Assembly: GCA_026874595.1 (NCBI GenBank)
Contig: CM049313.1
Span: 48,285,659 to 48,349,658, forward strand
Direction: 5' to 3'
DNA length: 64,000 bases
DNA from: Sipunculus nudus
Lineage: Eukaryota > Annelida > Sipuncula > Golfingiida > Sipunculidae
Part shown: piece by piece, positions 1 to 12,140 of the stretch
Layout of the letters: the number at the start of each line of letters is the position of its first letter
Position numbering within the stretch: the stretch's first letter is position 1
Made by a program: the position numbers and the translations under genes
The notes under the pieces: model-generated
What the model saw: the letters and a program-made list of their open reading frames with translations, nothing else
What the model was told of the DNA's origin: nothing
The model's database searches: none

Positions 1-1782
1 ACCCCCAAATGCAAACCGGATATCTGTCCCTGATTTGACACACCCAACTGCAAATCGGGGATCCGTCCCTGATATTATAGTTGTGATTATGCTTACAAGC
101 AACACCATCTCTGCATTCAGTAACATTTCGGGGAGCCTCTCTCTTTGTTTTTGATTTTTTTTAAGGGATTATCTTTTACAACAGGTCATTAAGCTCTCAA
201 TGCACTGAAATCCTCAAAGTGCGGCCATACAAAGCATGAAAAGAGGCCACCACCAAAAGCACAGGTGGGATCAATCCGAATTGTGTCTTTTCAAGGACCA
301 TCGCACATCCATAGAACAAAGCTCCAACTGTCAAATGTAATGCCCCTGCCGACATTTACTATCACATACTGCCATCGCTTATGGTCATGGCAATTGGATG
401 TAATTTTTTTATTTGAAGTAAAAAGAGTTAAGATTTGAAGAAACTTACAATATAATCATATAATGTGACCGAGAATGTTAGACGCTATCAAATGCTGAAA
501 ACTATAAGTCTTCCACATAAAAATAACAGAATTATAGGTGTTTCTTTGAATGGTCCCATGTTCTCGTTTGACAAGAAATGGTGTGAGATATGACGAGATA
601 TTCACTTTTGTCACTTAAAACTAGTCAAATGATTCTTGAACAATAGAAAAAATAAAATATCTAGCATGAAAATGACCGAGATAAAGACATTTGTTTGAAA
701 TCTAAAATATTCTCGTTTGGCGGGAGATGATACGAGATGTGGCGAGATTTGCAGTGTAATGATGTCCAGCTTCTGAAATGCTACCAAATGCTGAAAACTA
801 CTGCATTTTAGCATTAACCGTGACCAAGCTATAAGCATTTCTTTGAAATCTCGTAATTTCTCGTTTGGCAATAAACCGAGCGAGATTTGACGGGACTTGC
901 AATTAAATGACTTAGGACCAAGAGAAAGCAGCCTAATGCAAAAAACTAGACCCTTAAAACATAAATATTAACCGAGATAGAAGCCAAAAACTACATATTT
1001 TCAGATCGTCAAGTTTAACCCCAAAATTTGGTAACCATGGTAACGGCAGCACAAGGCTATATGTAGGAAGGAATAAGGCAATGATCCTAGTTTTAGGTGC
1101 GACAAAGAAAATTGTTATATGCTTAATATTTTTTTAGATATTGCGGAAAAATGATAAGTTGTAGTGTTTCCAGTACCACGCCCCCTGGTGGCTATTTTCG
1201 AAAAATGAAAAAACAAGTTCGAGATAATACAGAAAAACAGAAAATATGTCACTTTTAGAACGTTAGCTGTAAAACTGCCACCTCAAAATCGTATTTAATG
1301 AAATCTCGAAAAATCTCGTTTGACGAAAAATGGCACGAGATTTTGCGAGACTTGCATTAATTTTCCATAGAGCATATTAAATGCTACACAATGCAAAAAA
1401 CTAGACCTCTCTAACTTAAAAAATGAGAAATTTGGAGTGAAATTTTCGAATTTTCCGATTTTCCCCCAAAAATACGTTACCATGGTAACAATTGACCGGA
1501 AAAATTTGATAGCAATTGGAAAGCTAACATAAAGAGGAGTAAAATGAGCTACAGATTATGCGGCTACGATTATTATTGACGAAGATATGAAGAAAATAAA
1601 AATTTTAGGTTTTTTGGTGACACTGACCTTGACCTTTCACCGATCATGACCAAAAACAATAGGCTCCGAGAAGAACCGATTTTACACTTAATGTAAAAGT
1701 TTCAGAGCGATTGCTTTAAAATTGTGGCTTGTAGCGCGCAGACATACAGACAGACAGACAGACAAACAAACAAACAAACAAA
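1..1782. repeat. 1.8-kb dispersed repeat, copy A (left end outside window)
   Basis: This stretch matches 2399-4187 almost base for base at an offset of about 2400. Inside it are several degenerate ~150-bp sub-repeats built around a 'tctcgtttg' core, and 14-bp palindromes of the GTTACCATGGTAAC type near 1030 and 1480. It ends in a (CAGA)n(CAAA)n tetranucleotide tract at about 1745-1782. The only open frames are short (60-86 codons) and recur in both copies at the same place; they show no domain and are read as chance. A non-autonomous transposable element is the likeliest identity. Confidence 0.85.
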
Positions 1783-1815
1783 CTAGACGACCATAGGTCG
1801 GGACTTGCCGGAAGT
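1780..1815 (+). repeat. Hairpin-bearing repeat terminus
   Basis: Directly after the (CAAA)n tract comes AACTAGA, then a short hairpin CGACC-ata-GGTCG, then CTTGCCGGAAG. The same arrangement occurs inverted at about 6546-6590, with loop 'att' instead of 'ata'. This marks it as the conserved end of a mobile element rather than chance sequence. Confidence 0.6.
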
Positions 1816-2308
1816 AGAAATTAGAATGTCAAACTAACAGACAACAAAGAGCAGAAAGGCAAAAAACATTTGGAACAGGTCAAATGACCAACCCCTTTTG
1901 TTTGGAAAACATAAGCACATCTTTATGTGGTTTTACTGATTTTCAAAAGTCGCAGACGAGTAGACAGACAAACAGACAGACAGACAGAAAAAAAACTCCA
2001 GGTGAAGGTCGTGTACTCATGCCATACAAAATTGAAAGCATGAATAAAATAAGCCACAGTCTATTCGAATAATTCTTCATACTTTGAATTTCATGAATTG
2101 TAACCTACATAAGGTCACTATGGTAAGGGAGGAATATGAAAGAGTAACCAAGAGGATAAACGCATTAAATCTAGTTTCAGATGCTACAATCAAAGTTGTG
2201 ACACAATTTATAGTTTTGGAGATATGGTACAATAATGATTACTGCAGCGGCATCTAGCTGGTTATTTTCCAAAATGATAAAAGTAAGCTTCGCGAAATTT
2301 TATTAGTA

Positions 2309-2310
<2 letters not shown>
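1816..2310. other. Non-coding spacer between the two 1.8-kb copies
   Basis: AT-rich sequence with a second (CAGA)n patch near 1965-1990. No credible gene is seen; a 62-codon frame here is low complexity. Confidence 0.5.

Positions 2311-2371
<61 letters not shown>
2311..2371. repeat. (ATT)n microsatellite
   Basis: About 20 uninterrupted TTA/ATT units sit immediately before copy B of the 1.8-kb repeat. Confidence 0.97.
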
Positions 2372-2373
<2 letters not shown>

Positions 2374-2398
2374 GATGTATAATTTATATTTAACCCCT

Positions 2399-4187
2399 AC
2401 CCCTAATTGCAAACCGGATATCCGTCCCTGAATTGACACACCCAACTGCAAATCGGGGATCCGTCCCTGATATTATAGTTGTGATTGTGCTTACCAGCAA
2501 CACTATCTCTGCATTCCGTAACATTTCGGGGAGCCTCTCTCTTTGTTTTTGTTTTTGTTTTTTTTTTTAAGGGATTATCCTTTACAACAGGTCATTAAGC
2601 TCTCAATGCATTGAAATCCTCAAAGTGCGGCAATACAAAGAATGAAAAGAGGCCACCACCAAAAGCACAGGTGGGATCAATCCGGATTGTATCTTTCATG
2701 GACCATCGCACATCCATAGAACAAAGCTCCAACTGTCAAATGTAATGCCCCTGCCGACATTTACTATTACATACTGCCATCGCTTATGGTCATGGCAATT
2801 GGATGTACTTTTTTTATTTGAAGAAAAACGATGCAAGATTCGAAGAAACTTACAATATAATCATATAATGTGACCGAGAATGTTAGACGCTATCAAATGC
2901 TGAAAACTATAAGTCTTCCACATAAAAATAACACAATTATAGGCGTTTCTTTGAATGGTCCCATGATCTCGTTTGACAAGAAATGGTGCGAAATATGACG
3001 AGATATTCACTTTTATCACTTAAAACTGGTCAAATGATTCTTGAACAATAGAAAAATAAAATATCTAGCATGAAAATGACCGACATAAAGACATTTGTTT
3101 GAAATCTAAAATATTCTCGTTTGGCGGGAGATGATACGAGATGTGGCGAGATTTGCAGTGTAATCATGTCCAGCTTCTGAAATACTACCAAATGCTGAAA
3201 ACTACTCCATTTTAGCATTAACCGTGATCAAGTTATAAGCATTTCTGTGAAATCTCGTAATTTCTCGTTTGGCAATAAACCGAGCGAGATTTGACGAGAA
3301 TTGCAATGGAATGGCTTAGAACCAAGAGAAAGCAGCCTTATGCTAAAAACTAGACCCTTAAAGCATAAATATTAACCGAGATAGAAGCCAAAAACTACAT
3401 ATTTTCAGATCGTCAAGTTTAACCTCAAAATTTGGTAACCATGGTAACGGCAGCACAAGGCTATATGTAGGAAGGAATAAGGCAATGATCCTAGTTTTAC
3501 ATGCGACAAAGAAAATTGTTATATGCTTAATATTTTTTTAGATATTGCGGAAAAATGAAAAGTTGTAGTGTTTCCAGTACCACGCCCCCTGGTGGTTTTT
3601 TCTCGAAAAATGAAAAAACAAGTTCGAGATAATACAGAAAAACAGAAAATATGTCACTTTTAGAACGTTAGCTGTAAAACTGCCACCTCAAAATCGTATT
3701 TAATGAAATCTCGAAAAATCTCGTTTGACGAAAAATGGCACGAGATTTTGCGAGACTTGCATTAATTTTCCATAGAGCATATAAAATGCTACACAATGCA
3801 AAAAACTAGACCTCTCTAACTTAAAAAATGAGAAATTTGGAGTGAAATTTTCGAATTTTCCGATTTTCCCCCAAAAATACGTTACCATGGTAACAATTGA
3901 CCGGAAAATTTTGATAGCAATTGGTAAGCTAATATAAAGAGGAGTAAAATGAGCTACAGATTATGCGGCTACGATTATTATTGACGAAGATATGAAGAAA
4001 ATAAAAATTTTAGGTGTTTTGGTGACACTGACCTTGACCTTTCACCGATCATGACCAAAAACAATAGGCTCCGAGAAGAACCGATTTTACACTCAATGTA
4101 AAAGTTTCAGAGCGATTGCTTTAAAATTGTGGCTTGTAGCACGCAGACATACAGACAGACAGACAGACAAACAAACAAACAAACAAA
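2399..4187. repeat. 1.8-kb dispersed repeat, copy B
   Basis: Direct repeat of 1-1782 with scattered substitutions and small indels. The same internal landmarks recur: the gcaaaccgg start, the paired ATGG palindromes, the 'ccttgacctttcaccgatc' block and the terminal (CAGA)n(CAAA)n. The divergence is at the level of a few percent by eye, so the duplication is fairly recent. Confidence 0.88.
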
Positions 4188-4352
4188 CATACGGAACTGA
4201 CCAACATACTTGCCGAAATCTTTGATTCCGGCAAGTAACAAACATACGGAACTGACCAACATACTTGCCGAAATCTTTGATTCCGGCAAGTAACAAACAG
4301 ACATACGCAACTGAGCAACATGCTTGCCGAAATCGAAGATTTCCGGCAAGCA
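4188..4352. repeat. 58-bp tandem repeat with an internal hairpin (about 3 units)
   Basis: Two near-identical units and a third diverged one follow the tetranucleotide tract of copy B. Each contains CTTGCCGAAATC and then GATTCCGGCAAG, an imperfect inverted repeat able to form a stem. CTTGCCGG is the same motif that closes the family elsewhere, so the element's terminus appears to have been amplified in tandem. Confidence 0.75.
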
Positions 4353-4604
4353 ATAAAATATTGCCGACACTTTCACATTAAACAACAATGTTGTAACAAT
4401 ATTTCCTGTACACAATGCGCACAAATGATGATTTTCTCTACACATTGAATGTTAAAAGACGACTTTAGCTGGAAAGTGAAAACCAAATTTAAATTTGTGA
4501 TTTATATAACAGGTTACATAATTCAAGGTACGTCGTTGATTTTCATAGTTAGAAATCAAATAATGGTATAATTTATATAATTATTATCCTCTTTCATATT
4601 GCAG
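4353..4604. other. AT-rich non-coding sequence
   Basis: No repeat or gene recognised. It ends in a pyrimidine-rich stretch and GCAG that would serve as a splice acceptor for the coding-like segment that follows. Confidence 0.4.
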
Positions 4605-4773
4605 GGGTACTGAGACCTGTAAGCTCATTATGTTCGGCATGGACTGCAAATATCGGTATGTTATCGAAAATCCTGTGCCGATAATTGATAGCAAAATTTC
4701 TCCGGAAATTGTGAAGAACATTCGATCATCGGACAAAGGTCGATATACTTATTCTTTCGACAGCCAGTCATAG
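4605..4773 (+). pseudogene. Coding-like segment, possible orphan exon
   Basis: After a plausible acceptor (…tcatattgcag) one frame stays open for about 55 codons to a TAG at 4771-4773. Its composition is protein-like, with alternating hydrophobic and charged residues, and it includes SSDKGRYTYS, which loosely recalls the D-x-G-x-Y motif of immunoglobulin-fold domains. There is no partner exon I can join in phase, and a CAG|GTAAAT donor-like site lies about 35 nt past the stop. It may be a terminal exon, a decayed exon or chance. Family not recognised. Confidence 0.25.
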
Positions 4774-5059
4774 TCTCAATCTATCAACCTTCGCTGTGAC
4801 ATATCAGGTAAATTCCTCTTTGTATTACCGATTTTAAGTCACACAGAGAAACAAGATAAATATACGAACTTTTATTAATTATATGTAGCCAACATGAGCT
4901 GGATAAGAAGAAAGCCAAAATGATTGATTAAATTTTCTTTTATATAAGCTGTTATATTACGTATAGGTCAGCCTACAAAATGTGCACTCAGATCTGTTAA
5001 TCTACTCAGCGAAGAAAACCTCCGTCTGTAATTACTGTTGTGTGGGCTCCTCAATCTGA

Positions 5060-5260
5060 GTAGGCGAGACGGTCAATTTTCTCAGGTTTCGAATTGAAAG
5101 ACAAAGTGTCAATTCCGAATCATTATACACTGTAACGATTGAATCAACTGACAAAAAGACCCCGTACATCTATGCAGCTCTGCCAAATTATAACCACAGA
5201 AAACAATGCCTATCAGCTACACAGCCTTATACACGAGCGAACGTTCAATATCTGATATAG
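5060..5260 (+). pseudogene. Second coding-like segment of the same neighbourhood
   Basis: A 66-codon frame without a starting ATG runs between a TGA at 5057 and a TAG at 5258. The translation (…SLYTVTIESTDKK…) has beta-strand-like alternation. With the segment at 4605 it could be a remnant of one secreted or Ig-like gene. The two segments cannot be spliced into one convincing product here. Low confidence. Confidence 0.2.
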
Positions 5261-5700
5261 ACACAAGGTGACATGTTTCACAGGTATTTATCTCTCATGT
5301 ATTTCCTGGTACAAACAGGAATGAACTTTAGAAAGGTACTGCTGGTAACAGGGGCGGAAACCGGATTATAGTATATGGGGTCAGAGAGATTTTTTTTTTA
5401 TTTCAGGGTGTAATGAAACAAATTTGGTTAGTAAAAAAATGTATCCAGCTAACTCCGACTGTTTTTCTTTTAATTGACCGCTTATTGTTTTACTATCCAG
5501 ATTTTTAGATGGAAAAGTAGAGGCGCCCCTACGCGCGTCCCATGAAATTCCCTCTTGCGTAATAATCATTTCATTTTAGGGACCCAAAATAGCCTAAATT
5601 TTTATCGCCCCCCTTGGTACTCTTTCGTCTGACATTGCACAGGCCATAATTATTTTAGCAAGCCCTGTAGAACGCCATAAGTTCTAGAAGTCTGAGGTCT
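5261..5700. other. Non-coding, repeat-like sequence
   Basis: Holds a poly(T) run near 5391. Short frames only; nothing recognised. Confidence 0.4.
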
Positions 5701-6610
5701 TTTAGTATCAAAAGGTCAAAGACCATTAAAAAAAACAAATCGTTAATTCTTCATATCTTCTTCAAAATTTATCGTGGACATAAACTGGGCTCATTTTATT
5801 CGCCATTTCATGGCCTTTCTTCTGATGTGTGGTTGTCTCAATCTGCTGTTACCATGGTAACGTATTTTGGGAAAAATTCATGAAATTAAAAAAAAATGGG
5901 TCTCATTTTTTCTTAATTTGTCACTTAAAATTAAAGAGGTCAATTTTTTTTTGCTTCAGACAGCACTGGTTTAGTTTTACTAGATTTTGTACAAAATCTC
6001 GCAAAAACCGTCACTCGTTTAACGAGATGTTACAAGATTTCACTTATTTCGCTCTATAGGGTAAATTCTCAAGCAATCGCTCTGAAAATTATATAGTTGA
6101 TGGAAAAAAAACCCTTTATTATTTTGCTCATAACTTCGTCAAATATTATCCTATCTACACAAACTATAAGTCATTTCGTCTTTGCATTCCCCATTAGGTT
6201 GGTCTGGTTAACTCTCATCCAGGTTGTGTCAGTCTGTTAGTATGTTTGTTTGTTCGTCTGTTCTTGTCATTTTCTCCTGCCTGCTTATTCTTTGTTTTGA
6301 TACGAGTCATTCTGCAGTCCACATTGTTAAGCAATGCTTCTGAAAAGCATACAGTTAAAAGAAACCCAGGAAATATGTCATCTCTGTCTGTCTGTCTGTA
6401 TGTCTGTCCGTTTGTCCTTGACTTTTTAATATCAGCATTAACACATAAAAGTGTTATTGTTTCTGCTCTTCAAGAAAATTGCTTTTTCAAATGACTGTTT
6501 TCAATTGTTCCCTGTCTTCCTGTCTCTCGGTCTGTTTATTATATTTCAACTTCCGGCAAGCACTCGACCAATGGTCGTCTAGTTTGTCTGTTTGTCTGTC
6601 AGCAGGATTG
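5700..6610 (-). repeat. Inverted partial copy of the 1.8-kb repeat family
   Basis: Read on the minus strand this matches the 3' part of copies A and B: the GTTACCATGGTAAC palindrome near 5850, the AAAACCTAAA-like block, tetranucleotide CAGA/CAAA patches (6245, 6390, 6585) and the AACTAGA-hairpin-CTTGCCGGAAG end at about 6590-6546. It is more diverged than A versus B, so it is an older insertion in the opposite orientation. Confidence 0.65.
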
Positions 6611-7160
6611 CGCAAAAATTAAACAAACACATTTTCCACGAAACAGTAGAGCTGTAGGACCAAGACCAGGTTGACTGATTGATTGATTGATTGATCGATT
6701 GATATGCTTTAATTACTCCACTGAAGATAAAATGTTACATGTGGAATACAAGGTGAATAAATATTTCAAAGGAGTACTTATACATCCCCACGTTAGAAAC
6801 ATAAAGCACATTAACATATACATATGAATATAGGTATATATGATGTCAACAACACAAAAAAGTAAACATATACACCCACATGTGCATATTTGTAAACATA
6901 TAAATACATTCACATATACTGAAATAAACACATACATATACACACATACGCACATACATATAAATTTGCAGTAACATCAGAACACACGTTAAAAAATCTC
7001 AATGTTCATACACACGGGAACCCATGTATGCGTATACATACATCCTTTTACCCGTTATATAACTGTTTATAGTGTATCTAAAAAGATATAAAAAATAATT
7101 AACTTATATAAAAATATACATATACATATATATACATACACAAATATATATAAACATAGG
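6611..7160. repeat. Low-complexity (GATT)n and (ATAC/ACAT)n-rich region
   Basis: Contains gattgattgattgatt at about 6677-6702 and long runs of imperfect ACATAT units at about 6815-7150. The Val/Cys/Tyr-rich frames seen here come from these repeats and are not genes. Confidence 0.8.
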
Positions 7161-8058
7161 TAAGACCTAGTAAAACGTGACGGGGATCCGGATAAAGTGA
7201 CAGACCCACACTGCGCAGAATCGGACTCACAAGAGTACAACTCCCCTGATAAGTGTTTGTGGGCATTGAAATCTCAGCCCCACAATGCACCGGGGCTACT
7301 AAATACACCAGTGACGAGGTATATGAGGGTAATGTAGTCCATTCAAATATTTTAGAACTTAAAGAATTGTTTCAAAGCAAATTACATAAACATGGGTGTT
7401 TTTGTGGTAAAGATTTCACGGTATTAAAAATTATTTTTTAAGCATGCAAATGTGAAATGTAAACAGGTGTTTCTTTGAAATGTAAAAAAAAGGATTGATT
7501 CTGAAGCTTGACAGTAGAGACAAGTATCCCCGGCCAAACTTTTGTTTCATAACTGAGAGAGGTTCGTTTTGAAAAGAAACGACCTCTAGCGGAAGGGTGG
7601 GGAGGTCCAGCAGGGCGGAAGTTTGAGCTCTGAGGATTTCCGTTCTGGTTAAAACTGTTATATCACATCTGGTTCACAACGAGTCCAAAATCTTGCTTCA
7701 CCGTGCGCTTTACATAGCCTGTTTCACTTTGTATTAGTAACTGACCCCAATATATTTCTGCCATGTTCGTGTTGGCATAAACGAAGAAGCCGTATATAAA
7801 CTTCTAATTAATTCATAGTCTTACGACTCATAAGTAACAAATTAGTCGACTTTCCGAAATGAGCAGTTTCAAACTGCATGCGCATTTCCTACATTGTCGT
7901 TTGAAACTTTATGCGGTTAGGAAGAAGTCTGAGATAATTTCAGTCTGAAATACCGGAAATTTTACCAAGGAACAAGTCACTCATAACCTGACGACTGCCG
8001 GTGGCGAGACGAGGAGTTATTATCCCCATCTGTGCCTCTAATGTGTCTTAAGAATAAG
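7161..8058. other. Unique non-coding sequence, possible promoter region
   Basis: Base composition is more balanced than on either side and no repeat is recognised. It leads up to a candidate start codon at 8059. Confidence 0.3.
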
Positions 8059-8075
8059 ATGGCCAAGTCTGCAAG
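8059..8075 (+). CDS. Candidate first coding exon (very short)
   Basis: An ATG in good initiation context (aagATGG) opens five codons, M-A-K-S-A, and then AG|GTAAGC, a strong 5' splice site. The upstream ~500 bp is unique and GC-richer. No in-phase following exon is recognised within the window on the plus strand, so the product is unknown. This could equally be chance. Confidence 0.2.
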
Positions 8076-8394
8076 GTAAGCAGAATGTAATAGTTGCAGT
8101 ACTACTTTCAGGTTATTTTGAAAGAACACAATGTCTTCCTTCTCTTAGGTTTACATATTTTGAGTCAGAGATTTTTTTGTGTCAAATGCAGTAATGATGA
8201 TAAAGAATTATCCTAATACATTTTGGAGTACTATATGATGAAGGAAAGGCGTTTGATTGATGCAAAATATACAATTATACAGAATCAGAGGTTTGATGTG
8301 GTATATTGCAATACACTTATACACAGTGAGAAAATGCGGGTAATTAAACCTCAATGGTTCAACCAGCTGTGAACACTGTATTTAAAATAACGTT

Positions 8395-9620
8395 TTAAGC
8401 TTTTTAGCTCGGCTGACCGAAAATCATCTAAGCAGTAGCGATCACTTTTTGTCCGTCGTCCGTCAGTCCGTCCGTTTGTCCGTTAAGAGGGCACAAATCG
8501 AAACCGCCTAACCTAGAAACTTCTAACTGAAATCCATGGTGGTTTATAAAGATTCACTGTGACCTAAATCTTCCGGGCCATGAGGCTCCAAAATGTACCC
8601 TAAGACTAATTTAAAATTTGTTACAAAAGCTCCAGTATCTGGAAAACTAATGTTTGTATTGCCATATTCACATGCATATTGATCATGGAGTGTTTCATCA
8701 GTTCCTGAAGACTGATGGCGCCATCTGTACTATTTCTAATTTATACACATTTTTTCTCTCTTTTTTTGAAACCTTTAATGAAGCAGCCAGAAGATGACAG
8801 GGTACAAACCGTAAACTTTAGATCTATAAAACTTTTAATTGTACATCCAGGGAGGTCCTTGGCTAATCTCCATAGAAACCTAAAATTAGGTCATGGTGAC
8901 CTATATTCTGCGAGCTACTGGCCGAAAACATGATTTTTAGCACCCGGAGAGTCAGACAGGACACAATTTGTATCGATTCGGCCTAGAATCTTCTAATGTG
9001 ACATTCAGGGAGGCCCTGCATCAATGTCCTTGGATACTCTTAGTTCGGTCACTGTGACCTTTATTCTGCGAGCCAAAGGGTAAAAAACATGATTTGAGCA
9101 CCCTGAAGGTAAGATGGGCTGAAATGGTAAATAATAGGCCTAGAATCGTCAAACGCAACATCCAGGGAGTTTCAGGGCAATTCTTTTCAGAAACCTTAAA
9201 CTAGGTCATGGTGACCTATGTTATGCGAGTAACTGGCCAAAAACATGACTTTGAACACCCTGACAGTCAGAAAGGCACAAATTGTATCCTTTAGACCATG
9301 TACCTTTAAATTTTACATCCAGGGAGGTCCAAGGCAAATCTCCTCAGAAACCAGAAATTATGTCATGGTAACCTATATTCTGCGAGCTACTGGCCGAAAA
9401 CATGATTTTAGCACCCAGAGAGTCAGACGGGGTACAACTTTGTACTTGTATCTATGTGACGTACAATCTTCTGATGTGACATTTAGGGAGGTCACTTTTT
9501 GTGTGTGTTTCATAGATGAATACAGTGACAACTTCATAGGGCAATTTAGCCTCTTTGAAATAAATCCAAAGTTTAAATTTTATTAATATTTTCAGTCTTC
9601 CTTATGACATGACAACTCTT
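8395..9620 (+). repeat. Tandem-cored dispersed element (family 'calls-aggtc'), forward copy
   Basis: Begins near 'agctcggctgaccg' with a GTCC-rich patch (gtccgtcgtccgtcagtccg) and then four or more diverged ~170-bp units. Each unit carries 'ggtcatggtgacctat', 'attctgcgag' and 'catgattt', at about 8890, 9050, 9210 and 9365. Related arrays lie at 11340-12140, 34245-35000, 35460-37605 (opposite strand) and 54290-55350 (opposite strand). The 72- and 113-codon frames are fragments of the units. Confidence 0.75.
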
Positions 9621-10394
9621 ACAGATTTGTTTCTACTTCTAAAGTTATCTTTTTCTAGCTGGAGTTTACATGGCATTATGCAAATGCGTCTGTTTTTGCA
9701 TGTGACCAGTGGCCTTGACCTCTAATAGTGGGGCTTAAATGATGAAAAGTGTACACTGATTTGTCTATTACTATTAGTTAGGTTCATCCCTCAGGTTCTA
9801 ATTGCAACATGTTCTGCTGATTTATTATATATTATATCTTTAAAAACAGCTGTTCACAGTTTTTTTAACATAAGATATATAGTTCCTGTTGATTCTATAT
9901 TGAATTAAACAATGAATGAAAAATACATGTAAATTGGCCTTCTGGGGCAATGTGGATCTTGACCCCCTTTATACATTATATATGATATCTAAGGTCTATC
10001 ATAAAGAATTCGTTTTTATACATTTTACATATTCCTACTGTGGTCTAGCTAATAAAAAGTATCAGTTCAAGAATCCTTACAAGCACTTTACTGACAAATG
10101 GAAAAGAAGTACCAGTATATACATGTCACTCAGGCAAATTTGCATATAAGCGAAGGAGGTAGCAGAGATTTCCCTATTATAGATTCTCGTATAAGAATAC
10201 AGTACAAAACTTGTACAGCAAAACCATTGCATGAAATATGTTTTTTTAATTAACAAGGGCCCGATCTCGGCATTCAGAAAAATATATTGTTTAAAGGACC
10301 CTGGCAGCACATATATTAGCTGCAGGTGATGTTTAGTTAAATTACCGCAGCAATGCATATAATTTTGCCACTTTGATGGAAGGATGCCAAGATA
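9621..10394. other. AT-rich non-coding sequence
   Basis: No gene, hairpin or tandem structure recognised. Confidence 0.4.
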
Positions 10395-10890
10395 AAATCG
10401 AGTCCACTTTTTCAGGGATTTTGACTTGGATTCGAGGGTGCAAGACTCGGACTAAAACTCGGACGTGGAGGTAAAGACTCGGGAAATAAGTCCGAGTCCA
10501 TCTCACGTCTAGTAGAAGGAAAGCTGTGTGGAATACTATGAAGACATTTATTTCCATGTGCAAACTAGTGAAACGAATATTAGAGAAAGAGACTGAATGC
10601 CAAGCTTAAGCTCTGCAACGATAGTTAATCGTTATTTAACGTTCAGCTAAAAAACCTGTATATACTTACATAAGAGTACCCATGGTAATCCAAAATTTCG
10701 ATTTCCATTTCTTTCAATAAGAGGAGATTATTGGACTCAGACTTGGACTCGGGATCCTGATGACTCGGACTCAGTGAGGTTGAAGAATAAATGTGGATTG
10801 GACTCGAGCCTCAAGGACTCGGGATGGAACTCAGACTCGAGTAGCCACGACATGGAATTTCACTCGGCTCGATTGATGTGGACTCGACTA
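10395..10890. repeat. Element with inverted GACTCG-rich flanks
   Basis: The left flank (about 10400-10505) is rich in gactcgga/agactcggg and the right flank (about 10735-10885) in ggactcgg/gactcgag. The centre is unrelated AT-rich sequence. The two flanks are degenerate iterations of a hexamer-like motif. It may be a foldback-type element of about 0.5 kb. Confidence 0.5.
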
Positions 10891-11339
10891 TATCACTGGT
10901 ATTTGAACAATATACAGAGTTTAAACATTATTACAATTACAGTTTTACGGATAACATTTTAGCATTAATAAAAGACATAATCGTCTATATCAAGGGATTG
11001 ATACAAATAAGCAGCCGAATAGTTGGTGCTCATTCAACATAAAAGAACCATTAAAATAAATATAAACAAAAAATGGCCAATTCATGTAACAATGACTTCA
11101 TTAGAGTTGTTAATGTGTATGTCAATTAACGATACGGACTTCTAGCACAACTTGTTCGCCACCAGATGGCGTTGTTCTTTATCGAGAAGGCTTGTTGTTG
11201 ACTCCCGAAAGTCGACCAGTGTGTCCCGATGTTATCTTGATTGATCCCGGTGTTATTCCTCTGTGACTCTGATTAAAACAATAACATGATATCACTTTGA
11301 GACACGACAATGGCCATGTGTGAGCCCTGTCTTAATGTG
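10891..11339. other. AT-rich non-coding sequence
   Basis: Nothing recognised. Confidence 0.4.
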
Positions 11340-12140
11340 CGTGTACACAGGATTTAATTTCCTCTTTGTCCGTCGTCCGTCCGCTGAGCCGGCCGACCGT
11401 CTAGATCTAGACATTAAGACACTTCCAACGGGCTATGGGACTAGAATCTACCCCCAAGAAAAAAACTTGATACAAAAGTTCCAGCTTCTGAATAAGTAAT
11501 GCATCGATTGCCAAGATTTTTATTCCGTATATATTGCCCATGGAGTGTTTTATCAGTTCCTAAAGACTGGAATCTCAAGTACCTGTATTATTCTAACTTT
11601 TACTCAGTTTTTTTTCTGTGTATGAGACCTTCAAATGAAGCAGTCTGGCGTTAACAGGAAACAACCATTAACCGTAAGACCTAGAAACTTCTAAGTGTAC
11701 ATCTAGGGAGGCCCTTGGCAAATTAATTAAATTAGGTCATGGTGAAATGTATCTTTCGGAGTAAGGGCCAAAAACATGGTTTTGAGTACCCAGTGAGTCA
11801 GGTGGGGCAGAAATTGTATCTATTTGGTCTAGAATCTTCCGACATGACTTTCAGGGAGGTCCTGGGTAAATCTCTGTGGAAACCTGAAATTATGTCACTG
11901 TGACCTATATTCTGCGAGTTATGTGAAAGAACCTCATTATAGCACTCTTTTAGTCAGATGGGCACAATTTGCAGCAGTTGGACATTGAAAATGCAAATAT
12001 TCATCAAAAAAGTACCTGATAAAATCATTTTGGAAACCCTTAATAAGGTCACTGTTACTTGTTTTCTTGGTACTATGAGCAAAACGCATAATTTTAAGAG
12101 CTGTGGAAAGTTTTCTACCAGAGTTCGAGGTTCTTTATCA
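11340..12140 (+). repeat. Tandem-cored dispersed element, second forward copy
   Basis: Same family as 8395-9620. A gtccgtcgtccgtccg patch at about 11367 is followed by diverged units with 'ggagtgttttatcagttcct', 'ggtcatggtga' and 'ctatattctgcgag'. It is more degraded than the first copy. Confidence 0.65.

Noticed and set aside
1295-3888. Identical 62-codon minus-strand frames at 1295-1483 and 3700-3888 as duplicated genes
   Set aside because: They lie at the same place in the two copies of the 1.8-kb repeat; the conservation is due to recent duplication of the element.
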